A DNA stretch of 12,652 nucleotides from Neobacillus bataviensis (GTDB taxonomy: Bacteria; Bacillota; Bacilli; Bacillales_B; DSM-18226). Below, piece by piece: positions 1-8,024 of the stretch. The notes under the pieces were generated by a model. It made no database searches and was not told the origin of the DNA. It saw nothing but the letters and a program-made list of their open reading frames with translations. Position 1 is the stretch's first letter. Every line of letters begins with the position of its first letter. The stretch covers positions 1-12,652 of the forward strand of contig NZ_JAHXYW010000031.1 in the NCBI RefSeq assembly GCF_019969725.1, written 5' to 3'. A program made the translations under genes and the position numbers.

Positions 1-89
1 TGACCTACTATAACAATTACAGATATCAATGGAATTTAAAGAAGATGACCCCTGTAGAATACAGAAATCATCTTCTCGATGTGGCATGA
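1..89 (+). pseudogene. C-terminal end of an IS3-family transposase (OrfB), cut by the window edge
   Basis: Reading from base 3, the last 28 residues before the TGA at 87-89 contain YYNNYRYQWNLKKMTPVEYR. This matches the conserved tail of IS3/IS150-type DDE transposases, where a YNxxRxxxxLxxMTPxxYR stretch follows the catalytic Glu. The DDE triad lies off the window, so it is not possible to say whether the element is intact. The downstream bases up to about 122 (ending gggtaca) could be the right terminal inverted repeat, since IS3 elements end in CA, but this cannot be confirmed without the left end. Confidence 0.8.
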
Positions 90-122
90 CCTTTTTTAAA
101 AATGTCCTTTACAACGGGTACA
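90..122 (+). mobile_element. Probable right end of the IS3-type element
   Basis: Short non-coding tail between the transposase stop and the first intergenic repeat. It ends gggtaca, compatible with the TG...CA termini of IS3-family insertion sequences. The left end and target duplication are outside the window, so the boundary is a guess. Confidence 0.3.
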
Positions 123-140
123 CTTTAATATCTGGCTGAC

Positions 141-234
141 CTTATAATACGAAAGGGTGCAATAGTTGCTGAATAAGCTGTGATATTGGCAGCTCTTTTC
201 TTATTGCACTATAGGGGCAGGATCGTTGAATAAT
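141..234 (+). repeat. Structured intergenic repeat, copy 1 (complete)
   Basis: Left arm aaagggtgcaatagtt and right arm ataggggcaggatcgttgaa match the copies at 9140-9239 and 12475-12569. A middle helix pairs GTGCAATA (157-164) with TATTGCAC (202-209). An inner hairpin pairs AGCTG (176-180) with CAGCT (190-194) and is followed by CTTTTCTT. The middle helix differs from the copy at 12489-12539 by one compensated base pair. This copy lies between the IS3 end and the nik promoter, far from the recombinase, so the repeat is dispersed and not confined to the array. Confidence 0.75.
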
Positions 235-345
235 GCCACTATTAAACGAGGTGTTTGCTTCAACAGTACTTTCTACTTGCAATTTAAGTTAATTATTTAT
301 ATTAGGGCTAGTGGGTTTAAAAGCTATAAAGTTTCTAATTTTATG

Positions 346-374
346 TTGACAAGACAAGGTGATGCTTTTATCAT
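346..374 (+). promoter_or_regulatory. Sigma-A type promoter of the nik operon
   Basis: A perfect -35 TTGACA (346-351) is followed after 17 bp by TATCAT (369-374), five of six matches to TATAAT. Transcription would start near 381, giving a leader of about 30 bases before the nikA start at 411. Confidence 0.75.
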
Positions 375-389
375 TGATAATGATTATCA
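375..389 (+). promoter_or_regulatory. Fur-type operator (perfect 7-1-7 box)
   Basis: TGATAAT-G-ATTATCA is a perfect 15-bp palindrome identical to the 7-1-7 Fur box described for Bacillus. It abuts the -10 box and covers the predicted transcription start, a position where a bound repressor would block initiation. PerR and Zur boxes are related but differ (TTATAAT arms for PerR, a longer TCGTAAT-type core for Zur), so Fur is the best match. Iron-dependent repression of the operon is inferred. Confidence 0.8.
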
Positions 390-410
390 GCATCATTTAG
401 GGGGAGTAAT

Positions 411-2036
411 ATGTTTAATGCAATAAATAGTCGAAATATTTTTTTAACGTTTATTTTTATTTTTTTATTATCTACATTATTGCTAGGTTGTACTAATACC
501 AGTGATGAAGCTACAACGTCAAAGAACGAAAAAGAAAATATCCTTACGGTCGCCTGGCCAAGGGATGTGGGAGAAATGAATCCACATGTTTATAATCCTT
601 CACAATTATTCGCTCAGTCCATGGTATATGAGCCGTTAGTAAGCTACGGAGATGGTGGCGAGCTTAAACCTCATCTAGCTGAGTCATGGGAAATCTCAAA
701 AGATGGCAAAGAATATACATTTCATCTGCGGAAAGATGTGAAGTTTTCTGATGGAACTAGCTTTAATGCAAAAATTGTAAAAAAAAATTTTGACACGATA
801 TTAAATCATATGGATTTACATAGCTGGTTGGGGTTTCTTTCGAAAATAAGTAATACGGAAGTCATCGACGAAAATACATTTAAAATGACATTAACTGATC
901 CATATTATCCAACGGTTCAGGAGTTAGCGGTTGTTCGACCAGTTCGTTTCTTAGGTGAAGCTGGTTTCCCTGAGGATGGTGATACCTCAAAAGGTGTTGT
1001 GAAAGCGGTCGGTACAGGCCCATGGATATTGGAAGAGTATAAAAAGGACGAATATGCGATTTTTAAACGAAATGAAAAGTATTGGGGTCAACTTCCTTCA
1101 TTAGAGAAGATTCAAGTGAAAATTATTCCTGATGCAGAAACACGTGTACTAGCCTTTGAAAAAGGTGAAATAGACTTGATTTACGGAGAAGGAATGATTA
1201 GTATAGATAGTTTCAAACAATTAGAATCTACTGGCAACTATAAAACTAGTATTTCTGAGCCAGTTGCCACGAGACAGCTTGTTATGAATTCAGCAAGAGA
1301 TAAGCTTTCTGATGAACGTGTACGCCAAGCGTTACATTATGGATTTAATAAAGATGCAATGGTGAAAGGAATCACATCTGGACTAGAAGAACCAGCGGAT
1401 CATATTTTACCTACAAACTTACCTTACACTTCCGACATTGATGTAAAGTCCATTAAATATGATGTTGAGAAAGCGAAGTCCTTGTTAGACGAAGCGGGCT
1501 GGACTCTTCCAAAGGGGAAAACAGTTCGTGAAAAAGATGGAAAACTACTCGATGTGGATTTGATGTACAATTCAGCCGAAACTATTCAAAAAGCTATGGC
1601 TGAAACGCTACAATCAGAATGGGCGGCTATTGGTGTCAAATTAAATATTGTTCCGGTAGAACTTGCAGTTCAGGTTCAAAGATTTAAAGATAATGATTTT
1701 GATATAAATTTCTTTAGTAACTATGGTGCTCCTTATGATCCGCATACCTTTATCAATATTGTCGCGAAAGAGGGATTTGGATTTAATGAAGCGATCTCAG
1801 CGTACCCAAACAAAGCTGAAATAATCCAACAAATTGCACGAGTTACTCAAACTACAGACGAAACAGAACGTCAGCAGCTCTACACAACTATCTTAACATC
1901 ACTTCAAGATCAAGGTGCTATTGTTCCTATTTCTTATCTTAAGAAAACAGCGATTTATCAAAAGGATGTCAATAATTTCACTTTCCCTGCTAATCGTGAT
2001 GAACATCCATTCACAGGAATTAGCATCGAGCAGTAA
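411..2036 (+). CDS. nikA: Nickel/metallophore ABC transporter substrate-binding lipoprotein, NikA-like
   Basis: A 541-residue extracellular receptor of the SBP_bac_5 (nickel/peptide) family that delivers a metal complex to the permeases encoded next. Residues 1-27 form a lipoprotein signal with a hydrophobic stretch and lipobox LLGC, so Cys27 would be lipidated. The N-terminal NPHVYNPSQLFAQSMVYEPL stretch (57-76) is very close to E. coli NikA, as are YYPTVQELA (165-173), GTGPWIL (201-207) and YGAPYDPH (438-445). By alignment from memory, NikA Tyr22, Trp100, Arg137 and Tyr402 correspond to Tyr61, Trp139, Arg176 and Tyr442. The Arg97 and His416 positions seem to hold Leu136 and about Phe456, so ligand recognition may differ. 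The ATG has a GGGGGAG ribosome site at 400-406. First gene of a five-gene operon. Confidence 0.85.
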   Translation: MFNAINSRNIFLTFIFIFLLSTLLLGCTNTSDEATTSKNEKENILTVAWPRDVGEMNPHVYNPSQLFAQSMVYEPLVSYGDGGELKPHLAESWEISKDGKEYTFHLRKDVKFSDGTSFNAKIVKKNFDTILNHMDLHSWLGFLSKISNTEVIDENTFKMTLTDPYYPTVQELAVVRPVRFLGEAGFPEDGDTSKGVVKAVGTGPWILEEYKKDEYAIFKRNEKYWGQLPSLEKIQVKIIPDAETRVLAFEKGEIDLIYGEGMISIDSFKQLESTGNYKTSISEPVATRQLVMNSARDKLSDERVRQALHYGFNKDAMVKGITSGLEEPADHILPTNLPYTSDIDVKSIKYDVEKAKSLLDEAGWTLPKGKTVREKDGKLLDVDLMYNSAETIQKAMAETLQSEWAAIGVKLNIVPVELAVQVQRFKDNDFDINFFSNYGAPYDPHTFINIVAKEGFGFNEAISAYPNKAEIIQQIARVTQTTDETERQQLYTTILTSLQDQGAIVPISYLKKTAIYQKDVNNFTFPANRDEHPFTGISIEQ

Positions 2037-2052
2037 GCAGTAGGAGGCTATG

Positions 2053-2994
2053 ATGGGCACTTATATAATAAAACGCGTGATGTCTATTATCCCAGTTTTT
2101 CTTTTGGCTGCACTTCTAACGACTGGGATGATTCATCTTTCACCGGTGGATCCAGCTGAGGCTTATTTAACAGCAGCCCATATCGAACCGACTGATGAGA
2201 TTTTAGCCCAAAAAAGACATGAGTTTGGTTTAGATCAACCATTCTTCATTCAATATGTAAACTCGATTATGAAGATATGCCAACTTGATTTTGGCATATC
2301 TTATCTTTCTAATAAGCCTGTTTGGGAAGAGGTTACATATCGAATACCAGCGACCATCCAGCTAGCTCTTGGGAGTCTAGCTATTGCGGTGCTTGTTAGT
2401 GTCCCTCTTGGCTTTCTGGCAGGAATAAGGAAAAACAGTGCAATTGATCATTTCAGTCGTTCACTATCTTTTTTCGGGGCATCCATTCCCTCTTTTTGGC
2501 TAGGTTATATATTAATATTTTTCTTTTCTGTTAAGCTTGATCTTTTCCCAGTTGAGGGTATTGGGACATGGCATCATCTAGTTCTGCCTTCGGTTACACT
2601 GGCTCTTCCTTTAATTGCGATGTACACAAGATTATTGCGTGCTAGCATCCTTGAAAATTTACAAGAGCCCTATGTGCTATTCGCAAGGACAAGGGGAATT
2701 AAAGAAAAAACGATTATGACCAAGCATGTCTTAAGGATTGCGATTTCACCGATGATTACGGGACTAGGGATGAATCTTGGGAAACTATTAACGGGAACGA
2801 TTATCGTTGAGACCGTTTTTTCTTGGCCTGGGTTTGGCCGTTATTTTATAGAAGCAATTTTTAATCGTGATATACCTGTCATTCAATGTTATGTGTTCAT
2901 TGCAGCTAGCTTATTTATTTTTAGCAATTTGATTGTGGATCTTATTCAAATGTACATTGACCCGCGTATCTCTAGGAAAGAAGGGTACCGCTGA
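2053..2994 (+). CDS. nikB: Nickel/peptide-type ABC transporter permease, NikB-like
   Basis: First membrane subunit of the importer, with about six transmembrane segments and the length of E. coli NikB (314). It has the family start (YIIKRVMSIIPVF), LDFGIS (near residue 74), the EAA loop for ATPase contact (RTRGIKEKTIMTKHVLR, about 216-232) and the closing WPGFGRY...AIFNRDIPVIQ block shared with NikB. Two ATGs are possible. The one at 2050 is only two bases from the TAGGAGG site (2041-2047), while 2053 has a five-base spacer, so 2053 is preferred. The stop overlaps the next start by one base (TGATG). A perfect 12-bp inverted repeat sits inside the gene at 2272-2302. Confidence 0.88.
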   Translation: MGTYIIKRVMSIIPVFLLAALLTTGMIHLSPVDPAEAYLTAAHIEPTDEILAQKRHEFGLDQPFFIQYVNSIMKICQLDFGISYLSNKPVWEEVTYRIPATIQLALGSLAIAVLVSVPLGFLAGIRKNSAIDHFSRSLSFFGASIPSFWLGYILIFFFSVKLDLFPVEGIGTWHHLVLPSVTLALPLIAMYTRLLRASILENLQEPYVLFARTRGIKEKTIMTKHVLRIAISPMITGLGMNLGKLLTGTIIVETVFSWPGFGRYFIEAIFNRDIPVIQCYVFIAASLFIFSNLIVDLIQMYIDPRISRKEGYR

Positions 2995-3836
2995 TGATAA
3001 CTAGTATACGTAGGATATTCATTAATCAAAAAGTGATTCCCATATGTTCGATGATTTTAGGTATACTTTTTATTATGGCGATATTTGCTCCGTGGCTAGC
3101 ACCGAATGATCCGATTGCGGTTAATTTAGTTTATAAACTACAGCCTCCCTCTTGGGAATTTCCATTAGGAACAGACCACCTGGGAAGATGTAACTTATCA
3201 CGCCTTTTATATGGAGCGCGAATTTCATTAGGCTTTGCCATGCTCATCTTCATTTCATCATTAGCGATTGGTTTAATCGTAGGAACCTTCTCAGGGTATA
3301 AAGGTGGTTGGGTTGATCATGTTTTGATGAGATTTTGTGATGGTGTGATGGCTTTTCCTAGTCTTATCCTTATACTTGGTTTGGTTGGAATTTTCGGACC
3401 TGGACTTCCACAGGTCATCTTAGCGTTAATGCTTGTTCAATGGGTCTATTATGCAAGAATGTTCCGAGGAATGGTACTTAGTCTGAAGGAACAAAACTTT
3501 ATATCTGCTGCGAAAATAAGTGGATCCTCGCAATGGAAGATTATAAAAAATCATATAGTCCCAAATGTGCTTCCACCACTTGTCGTCATGGGAACATTGG
3601 AAATGGGGTGGGCGATTATGGATATCTCCGCCATGTCGTTTCTTGGGTTAGGGGTCCAACCGCCAACACCTGAATGGGGAGCAATGATTCACGAAGGAAA
3701 GTCGTATATTCGTACAAACCCTGCTTTGATGATTTATCCTGGGTTAATGATTATGCTTGTTATTGTTACCTTCAATTTATTAGGAGAAGCGTTATCAGAA
3801 CGTTACGGAGTCAAACGCGATTTTAAAAAGGAATGA
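2994..3836 (+). CDS. nikC: Nickel/peptide-type ABC transporter permease, NikC-like
   Basis: Second membrane subunit, 280 residues, of the OppC/DppC/NikC family. It has an N-terminal transmembrane helix (about 16-36), the family motif GTDHLGR (about residues 59-65), four or five further helices, an EAA loop (SAAKISGSSQWKIIKNHIVP) and the conserved MSFLGLGVQPPTPEWG stretch. The start overlaps the nikB stop by one base and the gene's stop overlaps the nikD start by four bases (ATGA), which points to translational coupling and fixed subunit ratio. It would pair with the NikB-like subunit to form the channel. Confidence 0.88.
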   Translation: MITSIRRIFINQKVIPICSMILGILFIMAIFAPWLAPNDPIAVNLVYKLQPPSWEFPLGTDHLGRCNLSRLLYGARISLGFAMLIFISSLAIGLIVGTFSGYKGGWVDHVLMRFCDGVMAFPSLILILGLVGIFGPGLPQVILALMLVQWVYYARMFRGMVLSLKEQNFISAAKISGSSQWKIIKNHIVPNVLPPLVVMGTLEMGWAIMDISAMSFLGLGVQPPTPEWGAMIHEGKSYIRTNPALMIYPGLMIMLVIVTFNLLGEALSERYGVKRDFKKE

Positions 3837-4669
3837 GTTTATTGGGTAGAGAACAGTCGAATGTGCTAAAAGTTAGAGATTTACTTGTACAGGTAAAAAC
3901 AAAGAATGGGGCTGCCACTCTCGTTCAAGATATAAATTTTGAATTAAAGCGCGGGAAGGTTCTTGGTCTGGTTGGGGAAAGTGGATGCGGTAAAACCGTT
4001 ACGAGTATGTCTATTCTTCAGTTGCTCGATCGGAAAAACACAAAAGTTGAAGGAAGCATAGAATTACAAGGACTCGAATTGAACGGTTTAGGTGAGAAAG
4101 AAATGCGTGGAATTCGTGGTAAGAATATAGCCTTTATTATGCAAAATCCAATGAATGCTTTTACGCCTGTTTTTACAATTGGCCATCAATTTATTGAAAC
4201 GATATGCTCCCATACTCAATGGAATAAAAAACAGGCAACAGAGCTTGCGATAGAAGCGATGTATGATTTGAATTTACCAAATCCCGATAAACTATTAAAA
4301 TATTATCCTTTTCAATTGAGTGGTGGTATGCTTCAACGGGTGATGATTGCGATTGCAGCATGCTTACATCCAACTGTTATTATTGCTGATGAACCAACAA
4401 CTGCACTTGACGTAAAAAATCAAAAGAAAGTGCTATACCACTTAGATAAAATTCGCTCTGAAAATGGCTCAGCCATACTATTAATTTCCCATGATCTTGG
4501 GGTCATTTCTGAAATGGCAGATGAAGTTGCTGTTATGCAGAATGGTCGAATAGTAGAAAAAGCGGACGTGTTCCAACTATTCGATGAGCCACAGCATGAG
4601 TATACGAAAAAACTTTTAAATGCACGTTCAGTATTACCATTAGATGAATCTGTCATCCATTTGGCTTAA
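3833..4669 (+). CDS. nikD: ABC transporter ATP-binding protein, NikD-like
   Basis: A 278-residue cytoplasmic ATPase that powers uptake. Walker A GESGCGKT is at 48-55, the Q-loop Gln at 104 (MQNPMNAF), the signature LSGGMLQR at 162-169, Walker B IIADEP at 183-188 and the switch His at 220. The GMLQR form of the signature and MQNPMxAF are typical of NikD rather than OppD. The ATG overlaps the nikC stop as ATGA, with AAAAAGG directly before it. The C-terminus is short and lacks the long iron-sulphur extension seen in some peptide ATPases. Confidence 0.87.
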   Translation: MSLLGREQSNVLKVRDLLVQVKTKNGAATLVQDINFELKRGKVLGLVGESGCGKTVTSMSILQLLDRKNTKVEGSIELQGLELNGLGEKEMRGIRGKNIAFIMQNPMNAFTPVFTIGHQFIETICSHTQWNKKQATELAIEAMYDLNLPNPDKLLKYYPFQLSGGMLQRVMIAIAACLHPTVIIADEPTTALDVKNQKKVLYHLDKIRSENGSAILLISHDLGVISEMADEVAVMQNGRIVEKADVFQLFDEPQHEYTKKLLNARSVLPLDESVIHLA

Positions 4670-4696
4670 AATAGGCATTTTGTAAGGGGGGAGAAA

Positions 4697-5506
4697 ATGA
4701 GTTTATTACAAATAAATGAAGTAACTCATAGCTACGGATCCCGAAAGTTTTTCGGCTGGAAAGACCGTTCTAAAAAAATACTTTCTAGCATTTCTCTTTC
4801 TATTGAGGAAGGAACTTGTTTAGGTTTGCTTGGTATGAGTGGAGCTGGAAAAAGTACCTTAGGAAAAGTGATTCTTGGTTTGGAACGGCCTCAATATGGA
4901 AAGGTTCTTTTTCAAGGGCATGATATTTATAACTCAGATAAGCATAGTTATCAAAAAATTCGTCGTGATCTTCAGGCTGTCTTTCAGGACTCATACTCAT
5001 CGGTCAACCCTCGAATGACTGCTGAACGAATTATTGCAGAGCCGTTAGAAAACTATGAAAAGCTTACACTCACTGAACAAAAACGAACCGTTATTGAATT
5101 ATTGGAAAGGGTAGGGCTAAGTGAAAATGACTTGAAAAAATTCCCTAATCAATTTAGTGGTGGCCAATTGCAGAGGATCAATATTGCAAGAGCCATCTCA
5201 CTTAAGCCGAAGCTTATTGTCTTAGACGAAGCAGTCAGTAGTCTAGATATGGTGAATCAAACCCTGATTTTGGAATTACTAAAGGAGTTAAAAGCAGACT
5301 TCGGGTTATCATTTCTCTTTATTACCCATGATATTAATGCTGCCTATACAATCAGTGATAGACTAGGTGTTCTAGAAAAAGGAGAATTAGTCGAGTTATT
5401 CGATGAAAAAAATCATTTTTTAACTTCAAAACATCCTGTAGTAAATGAGATGAGAGATTCAATACTTGCCGGGCATCCACGTTTTCGCTCGGTTAGACGT
5501 GATTAA
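4697..5506 (+). CDS. nikE: ABC transporter ATP-binding protein, NikE-like
   Basis: Second ATPase, 269 residues, last gene of the operon. Walker A GMSGAGKST is at 46-54, the Q-loop Gln at 97 in VFQDSYSSVNPR, the signature FSGGQLQR at 153-160, Walker B LIVLDEAVSSLD at 173-184 and the switch His at 211. The DEAVSxLD form, with Ala in place of Pro after the catalytic Glu, is a hallmark of NikE. A strong AAGGGGGGAG ribosome site precedes the ATG, and the gap to nikD is only 27 bases. The terminator at 5534 closes the transcript. Confidence 0.88.
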   Translation: MSLLQINEVTHSYGSRKFFGWKDRSKKILSSISLSIEEGTCLGLLGMSGAGKSTLGKVILGLERPQYGKVLFQGHDIYNSDKHSYQKIRRDLQAVFQDSYSSVNPRMTAERIIAEPLENYEKLTLTEQKRTVIELLERVGLSENDLKKFPNQFSGGQLQRINIARAISLKPKLIVLDEAVSSLDMVNQTLILELLKELKADFGLSFLFITHDINAAYTISDRLGVLEKGELVELFDEKNHFLTSKHPVVNEMRDSILAGHPRFRSVRRD

Positions 5507-5533
5507 TTAAAGAAGTATTTACATTTTTCGTAT

Positions 5534-5575
5534 GCCTCGATTTCATATACAAAATCGAGGCTATTGGTTTTTATT
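5534..5575 (+). terminator. Rho-independent terminator of the nik operon
   Basis: A perfect 10-bp stem, GCCTCGATTT (5534-5543) with AAATCGAGGC (5552-5561), and an 8-base loop are followed by TATTGGTTTTTATT. It stands 28 bases after the nikE stop and 41 bases before the MATE start, separating the two transcripts. Confidence 0.9.
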
Positions 5576-5602
5576 AGAAATGATAGAAGGAGGCCATTCC
5601 GA

Positions 5603-6928
5603 ATGAATCATCGTGCGTACCTTACTTTGGCGATTCCCCTAACAATTTCGACCATGACGACGCCCTTGTTAGGAGCTGTAGATACAGCTGTTGTAGGGCA
5701 ACTTCCCGATTCAGCATATATTGGAGGAGTTGCAGTTGGGACTCTAATTTTTAATACATTATATTGGGTATTCGGATTTTTACGGGTTAGTACATCTGCT
5801 TTTGCTGCACAAGCTAATGGAGCAAGCGACCCATCCCAAGGAATACTTGCTTTATTGCGTCCATTTTTATTAGCTGTTGTGGTTGGAATTTGTTTTATTC
5901 TCTTACAATGGCCGATTGAATATTTAGCTCTGATATTGTTTTCTACTGATTCTGATGTCAGTAAATTTGCAGCAGAATATTTTCGAATTAGAATTTGGGG
6001 AGCACCCTTTACATTGATGAACTATGTTATCCTTGGCTGGCTAATGGGGATGGCTAAGATTAAAGAATCATTATTTTTACAAGTGTTAATGAATGTTTTG
6101 AATATGATTTTGGCAATTCTTTTTGTACATGTCTTTTCTTTTGCTGTAAAAGGGGTCGCTACGGCCGCTTTGTTTGCTGAGGTGACAGCCTTTATATTAG
6201 GGTTACTTATTGTTATGAAGGCATCACCATTTGTATGGACATTCCCATCCTTTCAAGAACTAATAGATTCTCAGTCTATAAAAAGGATATTTAACGTTAA
6301 TAAGGATTTGTTTATTCGAACAATATGTTTATTAGTCGTTATTAATATGTTTACAGCAAAAGGTGCTTCGTTTGGTACAGACTTTCTAGCTGCAAATGCT
6401 GTACTTTTTCAAATTCATTACATAATGGCTTATTTCTTCGATGGGTTTGCCAACGCCACGAGTATTCTCGTCGGCAAATCTGTAGGATCAAATGACAAGG
6501 AATTATATAAAAAAACAGTTACTTTATCAAAGCAATGGTCGGTAATTACTGCATTTGTTATAGCTTGTGTATATGGATTATTTCAAAAACAAATTATTTC
6601 CCTTTTTACAAATCTACCTAGAATAATCGAACTTTCAACAAAATATGGAATTTGGCTCAGTCTTTACCCATTTGCTGCGTGCTTTGGTCTTGTTATTTAT
6701 GGGGTCTTTACCGGAGCAACTGAAATTGCTCCCGTTCGAAACTCAATGATTTATGCAATGATGGTTTATATCCTTTTACAAATTACGGTAACACCTATCT
6801 GGCATAATCATGGCCTATGGCTCGCTTTCATAGTCTATACCATTGGTCGATCTGGATTTCTAATCATGTATACTCCTAGATTAAATAAAAAATTGTTTAA
6901 AACAAAGAACATGAAAAACATCGTTTAA
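5603..6928 (+). CDS. MATE-family efflux transporter, DinF-like
   Basis: A 441-residue integral membrane protein with about twelve hydrophobic segments, as usual for MATE cation-coupled drug or metabolite exporters. The start (LTLAIPLTISTMTTPLLG, then VDTAVVGQL and YIGGVAVG) and the RVSTSAFAAQANGA motif match the DinF branch. The ATG at 5603 has GAAGGAGG at 5586-5593, a nine-base spacer. An upstream in-frame TTG at 5564 would begin inside the terminator region and is not preferred. Placement after a metal importer invites the idea of metallophore export, but the substrate cannot be read from sequence, and the intervening terminator suggests separate expression. Confidence 0.85.
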   Translation: MNHRAYLTLAIPLTISTMTTPLLGAVDTAVVGQLPDSAYIGGVAVGTLIFNTLYWVFGFLRVSTSAFAAQANGASDPSQGILALLRPFLLAVVVGICFILLQWPIEYLALILFSTDSDVSKFAAEYFRIRIWGAPFTLMNYVILGWLMGMAKIKESLFLQVLMNVLNMILAILFVHVFSFAVKGVATAALFAEVTAFILGLLIVMKASPFVWTFPSFQELIDSQSIKRIFNVNKDLFIRTICLLVVINMFTAKGASFGTDFLAANAVLFQIHYIMAYFFDGFANATSILVGKSVGSNDKELYKKTVTLSKQWSVITAFVIACVYGLFQKQIISLFTNLPRIIELSTKYGIWLSLYPFAACFGLVIYGVFTGATEIAPVRNSMIYAMMVYILLQITVTPIWHNHGLWLAFIVYTIGRSGFLIMYTPRLNKKLFKTKNMKNIV

Positions 6929-7086
6929 CTTAGGGTGTTCTAAAATTTAACATTGATTGAAGAGTGTTTCTAGTTTTGAGGGAAATTTATATGAAAATCG
7001 GTAAATGAAATTGGTAGAAAGAGGAATTATTTGAAAAAGACATCGTAATTTTAATTACTACGATTGTACAAGTTTGTGAAAAAATG

Positions 7087-7150
7087 CACTTAAACTAACG
7101 GGTAGCGAGAATTAAAGAAGAGCAATGCTTTTTAATGCATTGCTTTTATG
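7087..7150 (+). repeat. Structured repeat, copy 2 (left half plus hairpin)
   Basis: The left arm acttaaactaacgggtagc is almost identical to 12475-12493 and is followed by attaaaga. The central hairpin pairs AGCAATGC (7121-7128) with GCATTGCT (7137-7144), a perfect 8-bp stem unrelated in sequence to the other copies. No right arm follows: the recombinase gene starts (3' end first) at 7159. A right half is found on the other side of that gene, at 8078-8104. Confidence 0.7.
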
Positions 7151-7158
7151 AGTTCAAT

Positions 7159-7998
7159 TTAAAAATACTTGCAATAAAGCTCTCGCCTTAAACTCCCACT
7201 TAACTGTGCATATATCCTTGTTGTCTCACTTTTCTCATGACCTAGTAAGCTCTGGATAACTTCAAGAGGTGCACCATTATTCAGCATATGAGTGGCATAA
7301 CTGTGCCTTAGCTGGTGGGGATGAATTGATTTATTGATCCGTGCCCGATTCGAAATTCGTTTGATGATATATCTCATCTGGGCAATACTCATTCGATGAG
7401 GATACCGTTCTGTAACAAAAATGGCTGCATCGCCATCCTGGCGTTGATCAAGGTATCGTTTAAGCCAAATTTCGCAGCGGATGTTAAAATACACTTCCCT
7501 CTCCTTATCCCCTTTTCCTCTCACAATAGCGGAACGGTTAGACCAATTAATTCTACTCTTCTCTAAGGAAACAATTTCTCCTATACGGCACCCAGTGGAA
7601 AACATGAATTCAAACAAAGCCTTCTCCAATGGGCTGGTGCAGGCTTCACGTAAATGTTCAATTTCAAATTCTGTTAGGAACTTTGGAATTCGTTTCCCTG
7701 CTTTAGGTTCCTTTATTTTCGCGGCGGGATTTTTTGAAATATAACCCTCCTCATGTGACCAACGAAATAATGATTTCATAAAACGTATTCGGTGAGCCAG
7801 ACTTGAAGGTTTTAAGGTTTCGCTTGACTTTGCAAGGTATTCTTTAAGTTGAACTGTGGTTATAGTATTAAGTTTAACATCCTTAAAATATCTAATAAGT
7901 AATGTGGCTTGAAGTTTATATGCTTTTAATGTTTGTGGCGAAAATCCTTCAATTCGTTTATCCGATTCATATGTTTCCCATGCCTTTGACAATAACAA
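7159..7998 (-). CDS. Tyrosine recombinase/integrase, XerC/XerD-like
   Basis: A 279-residue site-specific recombinase. The N-terminal core-binding domain (about 1-95, four-helix SAM-like) contains SPQTLKAY and NPAAKIK. The catalytic domain keeps all key residues: Arg138 (TGCRIGE), Lys162 (GKGDKER), His228 and Arg231 (HPHQLRHS), His254 (LLGH) and nucleophile Tyr263. The start is TTG with GGGAGAG on the minus strand at 8006-8012, a seven-base spacer; no in-frame ATG precedes it. The spacing from Arg138 to the HxxR motif is that of ordinary Xer proteins, and I see no IntI-type extra helix. The gene diverges from the accessory genes to its right and is bracketed by half-copies of the structured repeat, so it is a candidate for moving those repeats or cassettes (inference). 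Confidence 0.9.
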   Translation of the reverse strand: MLLSKAWETYESDKRIEGFSPQTLKAYKLQATLLIRYFKDVKLNTITTVQLKEYLAKSSETLKPSSLAHRIRFMKSLFRWSHEEGYISKNPAAKIKEPKAGKRIPKFLTEFEIEHLREACTSPLEKALFEFMFSTGCRIGEIVSLEKSRINWSNRSAIVRGKGDKEREVYFNIRCEIWLKRYLDQRQDGDAAIFVTERYPHRMSIAQMRYIIKRISNRARINKSIHPHQLRHSYATHMLNNGAPLEVIQSLLGHEKSETTRIYAQLSGSLRRELYCKYF

Positions 7999-8024
7999 AA
8001 TACATCTCTCCCTAAATTTTCTTT

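Noticed and set aside
226..426. 66-residue open frame before nikA
   Set aside because: It starts at TTG inside repeat copy 1, has no ribosome site, runs through the promoter and Fur box and overlaps the nikA start; no recognisable protein features.
4191..5000. Three minus-strand open frames inside nikD and nikE
   Set aside because: They lie antisense to well-supported ATPase genes with intact motifs and show no ribosome sites or domain features.
7042..7064. Weak hairpin ATCGTA/TACGAT downstream of the MATE gene as terminator
   Set aside because: A 6-bp stem with an 11-base loop and no T run; too weak to call.
7481..7744. 87-residue plus-strand frame inside the recombinase gene
   Set aside because: It is antisense to the catalytic domain of the recombinase, which has all active-site residues.
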